A stretch of DNA of 9,731 nucleotides from Bacillota bacterium (GTDB lineage: Bacteria; Bacillota; Bacilli; Bacillales_B; DSM-18226), in contig JAKACS010000073.1 in NCBI GenBank assembly GCA_021821235.1, positions 1-9,731 on the forward strand, in the 5' to 3' direction. Shown here piece by piece: positions 1-7,103 of this stretch (position 1 is its first letter; each line of letters begins with the position of its first letter). A program made the translations under genes and the position numbers. The notes below the pieces were generated by a model. The model ran no database searches and was not told the DNA's origin. It saw only the letters and a list, made by a program, of their open reading frames with translations.

Positions 1-29
1 GCCTGCGAATGAGCTAAGGGGGAAAAATT

Positions 30-3000
30 ATGCCGAAAACACCAATAGTTGAACAATTAAAAAAACGCATTCTTGTCATGGACGGCGCAATGGGAACGAT
101 GCTGCAACAAGCAAATTTGACAGCGGAAGACTTTGGCGGTGAACAATACGAAGGCTGCAATGAACACCTTAATCTCACCACTCCTGCAGTCATTGCAAAA
201 ATCCATCAAGAATACTTGGATGCCGGAGCCGATATTATTGAAACGAATACGTTCGGTGCAACCAGTCTTGTCCTTGATGAATATGGCCTTGGCTATAAAG
301 CATATGAACTCAATAAAATTGCTGCGCTGATTGCGGTTCGCGCAGCCCAGCAGGCATCCACTGAAGACTGGCCACGCTATGTTGCCGGTTCGATGGGACC
401 AACAACAAAGACGCTAAGCGTCACCGGCGGCACAACATTCGATGTACTCGCTGCAGCATATGAAGAGCAAGCGATCGGCCTGATCGATGGCGGAGTAGAC
501 TTGCTTTTACTCGAAACAAGCCAGGATATGCTAAACGTAAAAGCAGGTTATTTGGGAATCAAGCGTGCGTTTGAAAAGACGGGGAAAAAACTTCCCTTAA
601 TGATTTCCGGAACAATTGAACCGATGGGGACAACACTTGCCGGCCAATCAATCGAATCTTTTTTTATTTCTGTCGAACATATGAACCCGGTTGCAGTGGG
701 CTTGAACTGTGCTACGGGTCCTGAGTTTATGCAGGATCATGTCCGCTCACTGTCGGATCTTGCTTCCACTGCGGTCAGCTGTTATCCAAATGCTGGCCTG
801 CCTGACGAAGAAGGACATTATCACGAAACTCCGGAAATTTTAGCGAAAAAACTCGCAGATTTTGCCGCTCATGGCTGGTTAAACATTGTCGGCGGCTGCT
901 GCGGAACAACACCTGAACATATTCGAGAAATTGCTAAAACAATGAAAAACTATCAGCCTCGTGAGACAAAACAAGCTTCCGTTCACATGGTTTCCGGAAT
1001 TGAACCGTTTATCTACGATGATCCTACTTTACGACCGATTATGGTCGGCGAACGGACAAATGTGATTGGTTCGCGAAAATTTAAACGGCTGATTTCGGAA
1101 GGAAAGTTTGAAGAAGCGGCTGAAGTTGCCCGAGCTCAAGTAAAGGGTGGCGCACACGTAATCGATGTTTGCCTCGCCGATCCCGACCGCGATGAAATAA
1201 CGGATATGGAAAATTTTATTAAAGAAGTTGTTAAAAAAATCAAAGTACCGCTCGTAATCGATTCAACCGATGAAAAAGTAATCGAAAAAGCACTGAAGTT
1301 TTCCCAAGGGAAAGCAATCATTAACTCGATTAATCTTGAGGATGGCGAGGAGCGCTTTCAAGCGATTGTTCCGCTGATTCATCAATACGGGGCCGCTGTT
1401 GTTGTTGGGACGATTGACGAAAAAGGAATGGGTGTAACCGCCGAACGCAAACTGGAAATTGCCGAGCGCTCTTATGAATTGCTGGTTCATAAATATGGCC
1501 TCAAACCGCAGGATCTTATTTTTGACCCGCTCGTTTTTCCAGTGGGAACGGGTGATGAACAGTATATCGGCTCAGCCAAAGCCACGGTTGAAGGCATCCG
1601 GTTCATTAAAGAAAAATTCCCGGAATGCCAGACAATCCTTGGCGTCAGCAACGTTTCATTCGGATTGCCGCCTGTCGGACGGGAAATTTTAAATTCAGTT
1701 TTCCTTTACCACTGCACACAGGCCGGTCTCGATTACGCAATCGTCAATACGGAAAAATTGGAGCGGTTTGCTTCAATATCCAAAGAAGAAGTTGCCTTGG
1801 CGGAAGATCTTTTATTTAGAACAACCGATGAAACACTTGCAAAGTTTACGGATTTTTACCGTGGTAAAAAGAAAGAATCGAAGGCAACAAGGCCATCGAT
1901 GACGTTGGAAGAACGACTCGCCTATTATGTTGTGGAAGGAACAAAGGAAGGTTTACTGCCGGACTTAGCGCTCGCGCTGGAATCCTATCCAGCACCGCTC
2001 GATATCATCAATGGACCGTTGATGGACGGAATGAAGGAAGTCGGACGGCTGTTCAATGACAACCAATTAATTGTTGCCGAAGTTCTGCAAAGTGCTGAAG
2101 TCATGAAAGCGGCTGTATCGTATCTTGAACCTTATATGGAAAAAGGCGATGTTTCTGCTTCAAAAGGAAAAGTTCTTCTAGCAACCGTTAAAGGCGACGT
2201 CCATGATATCGGCAAAAATTTAGTCGATATCATTCTAAGCAACAACGGCTATGATGTCCATGATTTAGGGATAAAAGTTCCGCCAGCAGAATTAATCAAG
2301 GCGATTCGTGCTGAACAACCAGATATCGTCGGCTTGAGCGGATTGTTGGTAAAATCGGCGCAGCAAATGGTGCTGACCGCACAGGATATGAAGGAGGCTG
2401 GAATTTCCTTGCCGATATTAGTCGGGGGCGCTGCGCTTTCAAGGAAATTCACCGATACGAAAATTTCCAAAGAATATGATGGCCTTGTGCTGTATGCAAA
2501 GGACGCGATGACAGGGTTATCACTTGCCAACCAGCTTCAGTCTCCCGATGACCGAGAAAAATTAATGATTGAGAAAAAGGCGAAAGCCGAGGAATTGAGC
2601 AAGGGTACCGAAAGCCCAAGACGTTCAGCTGTTTCAGTCGCAGTAAAGCCGAAGCCGGCTGTTTCAACCGAAGTTCCTGTTTTTGTCCCGAAAGATTTGA
2701 AAAAACATATTTTAAAATCGTACTCACTTTCTCATATTGAGCCATATATTAACATGCAAATGCTGCTAGGCCACCATCTTGGTGTAAAAGGAAAGGTTGC
2801 AAAATTGCTCGCTGAGAAAGATGAGAAAGTATTGAAAATTAAAGAAGTAGTCGATGGGCTGATTGCCGATGCAAGTTCGCAAGGATGGATCACTCCGGCG
2901 GCCGTTTATCAATTTTTCCCGGCACAATCGGACGGAAACAAGGTTCTCATCTATGATCCAGAGCAGCCGGAAAAGATTTTGCAAGTCTTCGATTTTCCAA

Positions 3001-3479
3001 GGCAAGAATCAGCACCGCATTTATGTTTGGCCGATTTCCTCAAATCAGTAGACAGCGGGATTATCGATTATGTCGGATTTTTCGCCGTTACGGCAGGAAA
3101 AGGAATCCGCGAAAGAGCGGATCAATTCAAGCAGGATGGCCGCTTCCTGGAAAGCCACGCGCTACAAGCATTGGCACTTGAGTCTGCAGAAGGCTTTGCT
3201 GAGCTCATCCACCGGCAAATGCGCGACCGTTGGGGCTTCCCGGATCCAATCGATTTCACGATGCAGGATCGATTTGCGGCCCATTATCAAGGCCAGCGCT
3301 ATTCCTTCGGCTACCCGGCCTGCCCCGAACTGGAAGATCAGCAAAAATTATTTGCTTTGATTCATCCAGAGGATATCGGCATCGAGCTGACCGATGGTTT
3401 CATGATGGAACCGGAAGCGTCGGTAACCGCCATCGTCTTTGCCCACCCAGAAGCGCGGTACTTTAATGTGTTGCGATAG
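30..3479 (+). CDS. metH: Cobalamin-dependent methionine synthase (5-methyltetrahydrofolate--homocysteine methyltransferase)
   Basis: The enzyme moves a methyl group from 5-methyltetrahydrofolate to homocysteine via cob(I)alamin, giving methionine in the cytoplasm. At 1149 residues it has all family modules. The homocysteine-binding domain (about 1-320) carries zinc ligands Cys227 (GLNC) and Cys290-Cys291 (GGCCG). The pterin-binding domain (about 335-600) opens with VGERTNVIGSRKF. A cap domain spans about 625-710. The B12 domain (about 712-850) has DVHDIG, with His725 as the lower cobalt ligand. A Pro/Lys/Val-rich linker follows, then the AdoMet-dependent reactivation domain (about 890-1149) with RYSFGYPACP, where Arg1090, Gly1094 and Tyr1095 match the E. 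coli RPAPGYPACP motif. It is slightly shorter than E. coli MetH (1227), as usual in Bacillaceae. The ATG is preceded by AAGGGGG eight bases upstream. Stop codons at 10-12 and 15-17 could end an upstream gene, often a homocysteine methyltransferase/MTHFR fusion in relatives, but too little is visible to call it. Confidence 0.98.
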   Translation: MPKTPIVEQLKKRILVMDGAMGTMLQQANLTAEDFGGEQYEGCNEHLNLTTPAVIAKIHQEYLDAGADIIETNTFGATSLVLDEYGLGYKAYELNKIAALIAVRAAQQASTEDWPRYVAGSMGPTTKTLSVTGGTTFDVLAAAYEEQAIGLIDGGVDLLLLETSQDMLNVKAGYLGIKRAFEKTGKKLPLMISGTIEPMGTTLAGQSIESFFISVEHMNPVAVGLNCATGPEFMQDHVRSLSDLASTAVSCYPNAGLPDEEGHYHETPEILAKKLADFAAHGWLNIVGGCCGTTPEHIREIAKTMKNYQPRETKQASVHMVSGIEPFIYDDPTLRPIMVGERTNVIGSRKFKRLISEGKFEEAAEVARAQVKGGAHVIDVCLADPDRDEITDMENFIKEVVKKIKVPLVIDSTDEKVIEKALKFSQGKAIINSINLEDGEERFQAIVPLIHQYGAAVVVGTIDEKGMGVTAERKLEIAERSYELLVHKYGLKPQDLIFDPLVFPVGTGDEQYIGSAKATVEGIRFIKEKFPECQTILGVSNVSFGLPPVGREILNSVFLYHCTQAGLDYAIVNTEKLERFASISKEEVALAEDLLFRTTDETLAKFTDFYRGKKKESKATRPSMTLEERLAYYVVEGTKEGLLPDLALALESYPAPLDIINGPLMDGMKEVGRLFNDNQLIVAEVLQSAEVMKAAVSYLEPYMEKGDVSASKGKVLLATVKGDVHDIGKNLVDIILSNNGYDVHDLGIKVPPAELIKAIRAEQPDIVGLSGLLVKSAQQMVLTAQDMKEAGISLPILVGGAALSRKFTDTKISKEYDGLVLYAKDAMTGLSLANQLQSPDDREKLMIEKKAKAEELSKGTESPRRSAVSVAVKPKPAVSTEVPVFVPKDLKKHILKSYSLSHIEPYINMQMLLGHHLGVKGKVAKLLAEKDEKVLKIKEVVDGLIADASSQGWITPAAVYQFFPAQSDGNKVLIYDPEQPEKILQVFDFPRQESAPHLCLADFLKSVDSGIIDYVGFFAVTAGKGIRERADQFKQDGRFLESHALQALALESAEGFAELIHRQMRDRWGFPDPIDFTMQDRFAAHYQGQRYSFGYPACPELEDQQKLFALIHPEDIGIELTDGFMMEPEASVTAIVFAHPEARYFNVLR

Positions 3480-3528
3480 GAATTAGCGTTTTCTTAGGAG
3501 AGAACAATCCCATCGATGAGAACGAAAA

Positions 3529-3580
3529 GGCAGATTCCAACTCCTTTTTATGGAATTGGAAACTGCCTATTTTCTTTTTC
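3529..3580 (+). terminator. Intrinsic terminator of metH
   Basis: Arms at 3529-3544 (GGCAGATTCCAACTCC) and 3552-3567 (GGAATTGGAAACTGCC) pair with only two mismatches around a 7-base loop. A T-rich tract (TATTTTCTTTTTC) follows at once. It lies 50 bases after the metH stop and separates metH from the toxin-antitoxin genes. Confidence 0.9.
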
Positions 3581-3678
3581 TCGGGCGTTGAGCGCAACTT
3601 TCAGTGACCTAACGGATTCTCCTTAAGGGTGCAAAACAGTCAAAGCCTAATTATCGGTGTGTTCTTTTCCGAAATGTA

Positions 3679-3687
3679 TGTTATACT
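3679..3687 (+). promoter_or_regulatory. Extended -10 promoter of the toxin-antitoxin operon
   Basis: TGTTATACT is a sigma-A extended -10 element (TG-N-TATACT) about 38 bases upstream of the antitoxin ATG. No good -35 is visible at 16-18 bases spacing, which an extended -10 can tolerate. The element overlaps the small inverted repeat GTAT-GTT-ATAC (3677-3687). AbrB-like antitoxins commonly repress their own operon, so this is a plausible operator, but that is inference. Confidence 0.6.
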
Positions 3688-3725
3688 ATATTCATCAATT
3701 CAGCATTACTGAAAGGGTGAAACTA

Positions 3726-4073
3726 ATGTTATATGATGTGCAAATCAACGATAGAGGTCAAATTACAATTCCAAAAGAGTTACGAGATACGGTTAATTTA
3801 CAAGCACATGATAGATTAAAACTAAGCATTAATTCAGATGGACGAATAATACTATATAAATCAGACTTCTTTGATGATGTTGAAGACTTGATCCGTAAAG
3901 ACTTAGAAAGTGAAGGACTATCTGCTGAACAAGTTGAGAAAAAGCTACCAGAGCGCAAAAAAGAACTAGGCAAAGCATTACTAAAAATGGCCAGTGAAGT
4001 GGATCAGGAAATCGAGAGAGGAGAATATATTACTCTTGACCAGCTAAATGAGGAACTTGAGGGTGAGGATTAA
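3726..4073 (+). CDS. AbrB/MazE/SpoVT-family antitoxin
   Basis: This predicted 115-residue protein is the DNA-binding antitoxin of a type II toxin-antitoxin pair. Residues 1-47 form the swapped-hairpin AbrB fold, with the hallmark stretch INDRGQITIPKELRD followed by HDRLKLSI and a last strand GRIILYKSD. Residues 48-115 are charged and probably helical, rich in Glu and Lys, the usual place for toxin wrapping. The ATG at 3726 is chosen because GAAAGGGTGA precedes it at good distance. An in-frame GTG at 3657 would place the promoter inside the coding sequence. The stop lies one base before the toxin ATG, so the two are surely cotranscribed and probably translationally coupled. The DNA is more AT-rich than metH, suggesting acquisition. 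MazE-fold antitoxins are best known with MazF; here the partner is RelE-like. Confidence 0.88.
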   Translation: MLYDVQINDRGQITIPKELRDTVNLQAHDRLKLSINSDGRIILYKSDFFDDVEDLIRKDLESEGLSAEQVEKKLPERKKELGKALLKMASEVDQEIERGEYITLDQLNEELEGED

Positions 4074-4074
4074 T

Positions 4075-4356
4075 ATGTACGAAGTCCTTGTTCCAAAATC
4101 TATAATCAAAGAAATAAAAAAGCTAGGAAAGCCAGTAGCCCAAAAAGTAAAAAAAGCAATTGGGGATATTGCAGAAAATCCTTACCTTGGTGAATCTTTA
4201 AAGGGTGATTTAGCAGACATAAGAAAATGGGTAATTAAAGATCAAGGAATTCAGTATCGTATTGCCTATGAAATATATGAGGATCGTGTTGAGGTAAAAA
4301 TCATTCGTGTAGGAACACGAGAGAACTTTTATGAAGAGTTAAAAAGAAGACTTTAG
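4075..4356 (+). CDS. RelE/ParE-family toxin
   Basis: This 93-residue protein fits the RelE/ParE fold. Two N-terminal helices (about 8-34, rich in Lys, IIKEIKKL...VAQKVKKAI) are followed by the strand set LADIRKWVI, QYRIAYEI and VEVKIIRVGTRENFYEEL. Arg50, Arg62, Arg82 and Tyr86 sit where RelE-type mRNA interferases carry their basic and tyrosine catalytic residues, so ribosome-dependent mRNA cleavage is the likelier activity than gyrase poisoning; this is inference. The ATG at 4075 is preferred because GAGGGTGAGG (4059-4068), inside the end of the antitoxin gene, is a good ribosome site. An in-frame start at 4048 would overlap the antitoxin. Length and C-terminus are complete with no sign of decay. 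Confidence 0.88.
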   Translation: MYEVLVPKSIIKEIKKLGKPVAQKVKKAIGDIAENPYLGESLKGDLADIRKWVIKDQGIQYRIAYEIYEDRVEVKIIRVGTRENFYEELKRRL

Positions 4357-4388
4357 TTATTTTAATGCCGGATGCCTCAATAATTCAG

Positions 4389-4420
4389 GATAGTTGTTTT
4401 AACTATCTTTTTTTATTTTT
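4389..4420 (+). terminator. Intrinsic terminator of the toxin-antitoxin operon
   Basis: A perfect 7-bp stem, GATAGTT (4389-4395) with AACTATC (4401-4407), has a 5-base loop and is followed directly by a long T-tract (TTTTTTTATTTTT). It lies 33 bases after the toxin stop. Confidence 0.85.
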
Positions 4421-4644
4421 CTTGTTTTAAACAATACAGAAAAGCATTCTACAAACTTTCTTGTCTTTTATGTACAAAGATTTTTGCACTTGTACAACAA
4501 TGGAAGAACCCATTCTTACTACACCTATTAAAAACATTATCGTAAATAGAGCCGAAAACATGAAAGAAATTGAAGGAGCAAGACCATTAATACCGTCCAG
4601 GAAGTAATCTGTTCATTAAAGATTGCAGTTTTGAGTGTGATACC

Positions 4645-4690
4645 CCTTCATTTAACAACTTGCAAGGGTAGTCTGTAAGTCAAATGAAGG
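4645..4690. repeat. Long interrupted inverted repeat (hairpin)
   Basis: Outer arms CCTTCATTT (4645-4653) and AAATGAAGG (4682-4690) pair perfectly. Inner arms ACTTGCA (4658-4664) and TGTAAGT (4674-4680) pair with one G-U. The 9-base loop is AGGGTAGTC and a small asymmetric internal loop separates the stems, giving 16 pairs in 46 bases. Neither strand has the T-tract of an intrinsic terminator, so it may be a 3'-end structure of the downstream activator transcript, the end of a decayed mobile element, or a small repeat family. Confidence 0.7.
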
Positions 4691-4707
4691 AGTTACTCTG
4701 ATAACTC
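4690..4707. repeat. Small hairpin GAGTTA / TAACTC
   Basis: A perfect 6-bp inverted repeat with a 6-base loop (CTCTGA) abuts the larger hairpin and shares its last G. It is 44 bases beyond the stop of the sigma-54 activator gene. Together the two could end that transcript, but no clear U-tract supports this. Confidence 0.45.
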
Positions 4708-4750
4708 AGCTACTTTTAGATCCGACAGCTATGACCTTTTTTCCACCCTC

Positions 4751-6172
4751 TTACAAATTATATAGTTTGCATTTTTCATAGAAACTGGTTTTGCTCATTT
4801 CCAAATGTTTTGCTGCCTCCAGTTTGTTCCCCTTCGTTAAGGCTAGGGCATTTTCAATGGCTTGCTTTTCAACAGCGGCGAGTGTTTCTTTCAAAGGCTG
4901 AACGGGAATAGTAGAAAAATCAGGCATGATGTTGGATGTTTTACTCTTTTTCTTTTCGTCATGATGGGGGGATTCTTGCTCTCTTAAGTAAAGTGGGAGA
5001 TGGTCTAACTCGATTACTTGTCCATCCAAAACATTGATTGAGCGCTCCAGTACATTTTCCAGTTCGCGAATGTTCCCTGGCCATGAATGCTGAGTAAGTT
5101 TTTCCTTTACTTCTTGAGAAAGTTCAATTCCCTGGCGAAAAAATCTCCCTTCCAACTTTTTCAACAATTTCATAGCGATAAGCTCGATGTCGTCTTTTCG
5201 TTTTCTTAATGGCGGGATTTCTATTTTTATAACATTCAGCCGATAATACAAATCTTGACGGAAGTGACCCTCAGCTACCATTTTGTCCAAATCACGATGC
5301 GTTGCCGCAATGATCCTGACATCAACGGCAATGGACTTTTGCCCGCCAACCCGATGGATTTCTCTCTCTTGCAAAACGCGCAATAGTTTGCTTTGCATGG
5401 CGATCGGCATATCACCAATTTCATCCAAAAAAAGGGTTCCATTGTTGGCGATTTCAAACAACCCTTTCTTACCGCCTTTTTTTGCACCAGTAAAAGCCCC
5501 CTCCTCATAACCGAACAGTTCCGATTCGAGCAAATGCTCCGGAATAGAAGCGCAGTTTACCGCCACAAATGGCATCCCTGAACGATCGCTGTTATTGTGG
5601 ATTGAATGGGCAAATAATTCTTTTCCAGTCCCAGATTCTCCAATGATTAAAATTGAGGAAGCGCTTTCAGAAACACGTTCAGCGAGTCTTTTTGCAGCAA
5701 CAAAAAGGGGACTATTCCCAATCAAGTGACTAAAATCATGTTTGCTTTTATAGTCGGATTGAACCTTCGTTTTATAATATCGTAATTCTTCGACAAGTCG
5801 CTGAATTTTACTCTTATACATCCGCCATTCTTCCGGGTTCCGAAACATTACAGTCCCCAGCGCGCCTACGATCTCCCCATTTTCATAGAGCGGATAACGA
5901 TTGGCGATCATTTCACTTCCGTTTATCGGCTGAACAGCCGCAAGCTCTTTTTTCCCAGTTTTGGCAACAATGTGCATCCTGGAATTTTCAATTATTTCAT
6001 ATACAGGCATGCCAAGCGCTTTTCCCACAGTGGTTCCTAAAAATTCACAATAGGCTTCATTGATATACAAAATCCTACCTTCTCGATCCACGATCACAAT
6101 TCGCTCAGCTAACAGATTAATGATTTGTTCATGCCAGTTAGCAGGGATGTTCTCAAATCCTTGATATGCCAT
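4751..6172 (-). CDS. Sigma-54-dependent transcriptional activator (PAS, AAA+, Fis-type HTH)
   Basis: This 473-residue enhancer-binding protein uses ATP hydrolysis to open promoters bound by sigma-54 RNA polymerase. A PAS sensor domain spans about 13-112 (VIVDREGRILYINEAYCEFLG) and a coiled linker about 115-140. The AAA+ domain (about 147-375) has Walker A GESGTGKE (178-185), the sigma-54-contacting GAFTGA loop (225-230), Walker B GTLFLDE with Asp250-Glu251, FRQDLYYRLNV with candidate arginine fingers 305 and 311, and sensor II WPGNIRELENV (364-374). A Fis-type helix-turn-helix ends the protein (about 430-471). All key motifs are intact. There is no receiver domain, so control is probably by a ligand or redox state at PAS. 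AAGAGAGGTGG precedes the ATG. It lies downstream of a permease/3-hydroxybutyrate dehydrogenase operon that has a consensus sigma-54 promoter, its most likely target; the effector is unknown. Confidence 0.95.
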   Translation of the reverse strand: MAYQGFENIPANWHEQIINLLAERIVIVDREGRILYINEAYCEFLGTTVGKALGMPVYEIIENSRMHIVAKTGKKELAAVQPINGSEMIANRYPLYENGEIVGALGTVMFRNPEEWRMYKSKIQRLVEELRYYKTKVQSDYKSKHDFSHLIGNSPLFVAAKRLAERVSESASSILIIGESGTGKELFAHSIHNNSDRSGMPFVAVNCASIPEHLLESELFGYEEGAFTGAKKGGKKGLFEIANNGTLFLDEIGDMPIAMQSKLLRVLQEREIHRVGGQKSIAVDVRIIAATHRDLDKMVAEGHFRQDLYYRLNVIKIEIPPLRKRKDDIELIAMKLLKKLEGRFFRQGIELSQEVKEKLTQHSWPGNIRELENVLERSINVLDGQVIELDHLPLYLREQESPHHDEKKKSKTSNIMPDFSTIPVQPLKETLAAVEKQAIENALALTKGNKLEAAKHLEMSKTSFYEKCKLYNL

Positions 6173-6202
6173 TAAACCACCTCTCTTAATTTCGGTAATT
6201 TA

Positions 6203-6211
6203 ATTATACCA
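6203..6211 (-). promoter_or_regulatory. Extended -10 promoter of the sigma-54 activator gene
   Basis: Read on the - strand, TGGTATAAT is a perfect extended -10 (TG-N-TATAAT) 31 bases upstream of the ATG; no clear -35 is seen. The predicted start is near 6196. The sequence AATTTCGGTAATT (6188-6200) overlapping the start has a CGG core resembling the repeats at 9540-9623 and might allow autoregulation, a weak inference. Confidence 0.6.
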
Positions 6212-6292
6212 AAGAACAAATTGATTATGTGGCTTAATGTTCTAGAAACAATGAAACTTGTTTTGTCCGTTTTCAGGGATTTTTGGTAAATA

Positions 6293-6325
6293 ATAAAATA
6301 AAAAGTCCGAAAAAATTTCGGACTT
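6293..6325 (-). terminator. Intrinsic terminator downstream of the Rpn remnant
   Basis: AAGTCCGAAA (6303-6312) pairs perfectly with TTTCGGACTT (6316-6325). On the - strand the stem is followed by TTTTTATTTT, the correct order for a terminator of - strand transcription. It lies 12 bases after the Rpn stop and isolates the activator gene from upstream transcription. Confidence 0.85.
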
Positions 6326-6337
6326 ACACAGCAAATT

Positions 6338-6508
6338 TTACTGGTAGAACTTATCTCTAATTTTTGCAACCTCATCAACTGAAAGATTCAATTTATTGGC
6401 GATTTCCTCTATTGGTCTTTGTTTCATTAACATTTTGATGACACTGATACTTTGGTCTATTCCTTCCTTTTTACCTTGATCTTTGATTTCTTCATCATAC
6501 GAAAGCAT
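6338..6508 (-). CDS. Possible internal small ORF: C-terminal Rpn domain (RpnS-like)
   Basis: Inside the Rpn remnant an ATG at 6506-6508 is preceded by GGGAGGG (6516-6522) with 7 bases spacing, one of the better Shine-Dalgarno sequences in the window. Translation from it would give a 56-residue protein starting MLSYDEEIKDQ and ending with a small helical segment (PIEEIANKLNLSVDEVAKI) that resembles a helix-turn-helix. In E. coli, rpn genes are known to make their C-terminal part from an internal start as an antitoxin to the full nuclease. The arrangement here is compatible with that, but the purine run also encodes a Trp-Glu-Gly-Gly stretch of the parent protein and could be chance. No promoter was identified. 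Confidence 0.3.
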   Translation of the reverse strand: MLSYDEEIKDQGKKEGIDQSISVIKMLMKQRPIEEIANKLNLSVDEVAKIRDKFYQ

Positions 6509-7072
6509 GAATCCGCCCTCCCACTCTTCAATTACTTCACGTTCGAATTTGGTCTGAAGTTCATCGGATAGCTTAATAATATTATCCATGAATCGGACTA
6601 ATGCAGCAACTCTTTTATCATCCAAAGAATTCAACCTCTTTTGGTTGGATAGAATATGCAACAATTGCTTTTTTATTTCGTATCTCGTTTCCTCATCCTT
6701 TGTTTTTATTTGTCCGGCTTTCTTTGCTGCCAATACAATAAAACTAAAGGGATTAGGCGATTGGATTAAATCTTCATCTTGTTGATCTTTGATTTTAAAG
6801 GTATTGAACCTATAGCTTAATTTTGTCCCAAAAAAGTCGTATTGATAACCCTCTGGCATAGATTGTTCATTTTCATTTACATAGATAGCAAGAGTATAAA
6901 TGTTCTCCCCATAACGATCGAAGATACGGTAAAAGTATTGAAACATCCTCTTCTGGAATTCAGGATCTTCCCAGCCTTGAACCTCCAAGTGAACCAACAC
7001 AGGAATAGCAGTTTGATCTTTTAAATAAACACGATATAGACTATCTGCTTTCTCGATCAGAAAAAATCCCAT
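6338..7072 (-). pseudogene. 5'-truncated Rpn-family recombination-promoting nuclease / putative transposase
   Basis: Up to 244 residues remain of a PD-(D/E)XK nuclease of the Rpn (transposase_31/YhgA-like) group. The recognisable part starts at ADSLYRVYLKDQ and runs through VLVHLEVQGW, RMFQYFYRIFDRYG, YQYDFFGTKLSYRFNTFKI and a C-terminal tail with KDQGKKEG. Asp of ADSLYRVY and the ExQ of HLEVQ, likely catalytic residues, survive. Roughly 60-70 N-terminal residues usual for this group are absent. The frame runs back into the dehydrogenase terminator (7061-7092), where the only nearby Met (7070-7072) has no sensible ribosome site. A longer reading starting at 7288 would lie inside the dehydrogenase gene in another frame and is not credible. 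No promoter is visible, so expression would depend on read-through or on the internal start at 6508. Family is confident; whether any nuclease is made is doubtful. Confidence 0.8.
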
Positions 7073-7092
7073 CCGGCATGCCGGACGGGATT
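7061..7092 (-). terminator. Intrinsic terminator of the permease-dehydrogenase operon
   Basis: A near-perfect palindrome at 7065-7092 (AATCCC, TCCGGC, GCCGGA, GGGATT) contains one A/C mismatch that becomes a G-U pair in - strand RNA. On that strand TTTTTT follows at 7061-7066. It starts 11 bases after the dehydrogenase stop. Confidence 0.92.
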
Positions 7093-7103
7093 CCTTTATA
7101 ATT

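Larger units (their letters stand above)
4421..4750. other. Gene-poor intergenic stretch with hairpins
   Basis: No convincing gene is visible here. TGTACAA (4471-4477) and TTGTACA (4490-4496) form an inverted repeat. A + strand open frame with ATG at 4470 or 4500 ends at 4607 (45 or 35 codons). It has no Shine-Dalgarno and no family I recognise, so it may be chance or the relic of a decayed gene. Two hairpins at 4645-4690 and 4690-4707 are listed separately. The hexamer CAGCTA occurs twice in direct orientation (about 4708 and 4727). Confidence 0.5.

Noticed and set aside
1136..2745. Several antisense and out-of-frame reading frames inside metH
   Set aside because: They are overlapped by an intact, fully conserved metH and show no family features or translation signals of their own.
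3657..3725. In-frame GTG start giving the antitoxin 23 extra N-terminal residues
   Set aside because: It has no ribosome site, it would include the extended -10 promoter, and the AbrB domain begins right after the ATG at 3726.
4470..4607. Small + strand reading frame of 45 or 35 codons
   Set aside because: There is no Shine-Dalgarno, no promoter and no recognised family; the opposite strand is also partly open. It is kept only as a note in the intergenic description.
6261..6275. Partial cre-like sequence TGAAAACGGACAAAA on the - strand upstream of the activator gene
   Set aside because: Only the left half matches the cre consensus; the right half lacks the required bases.
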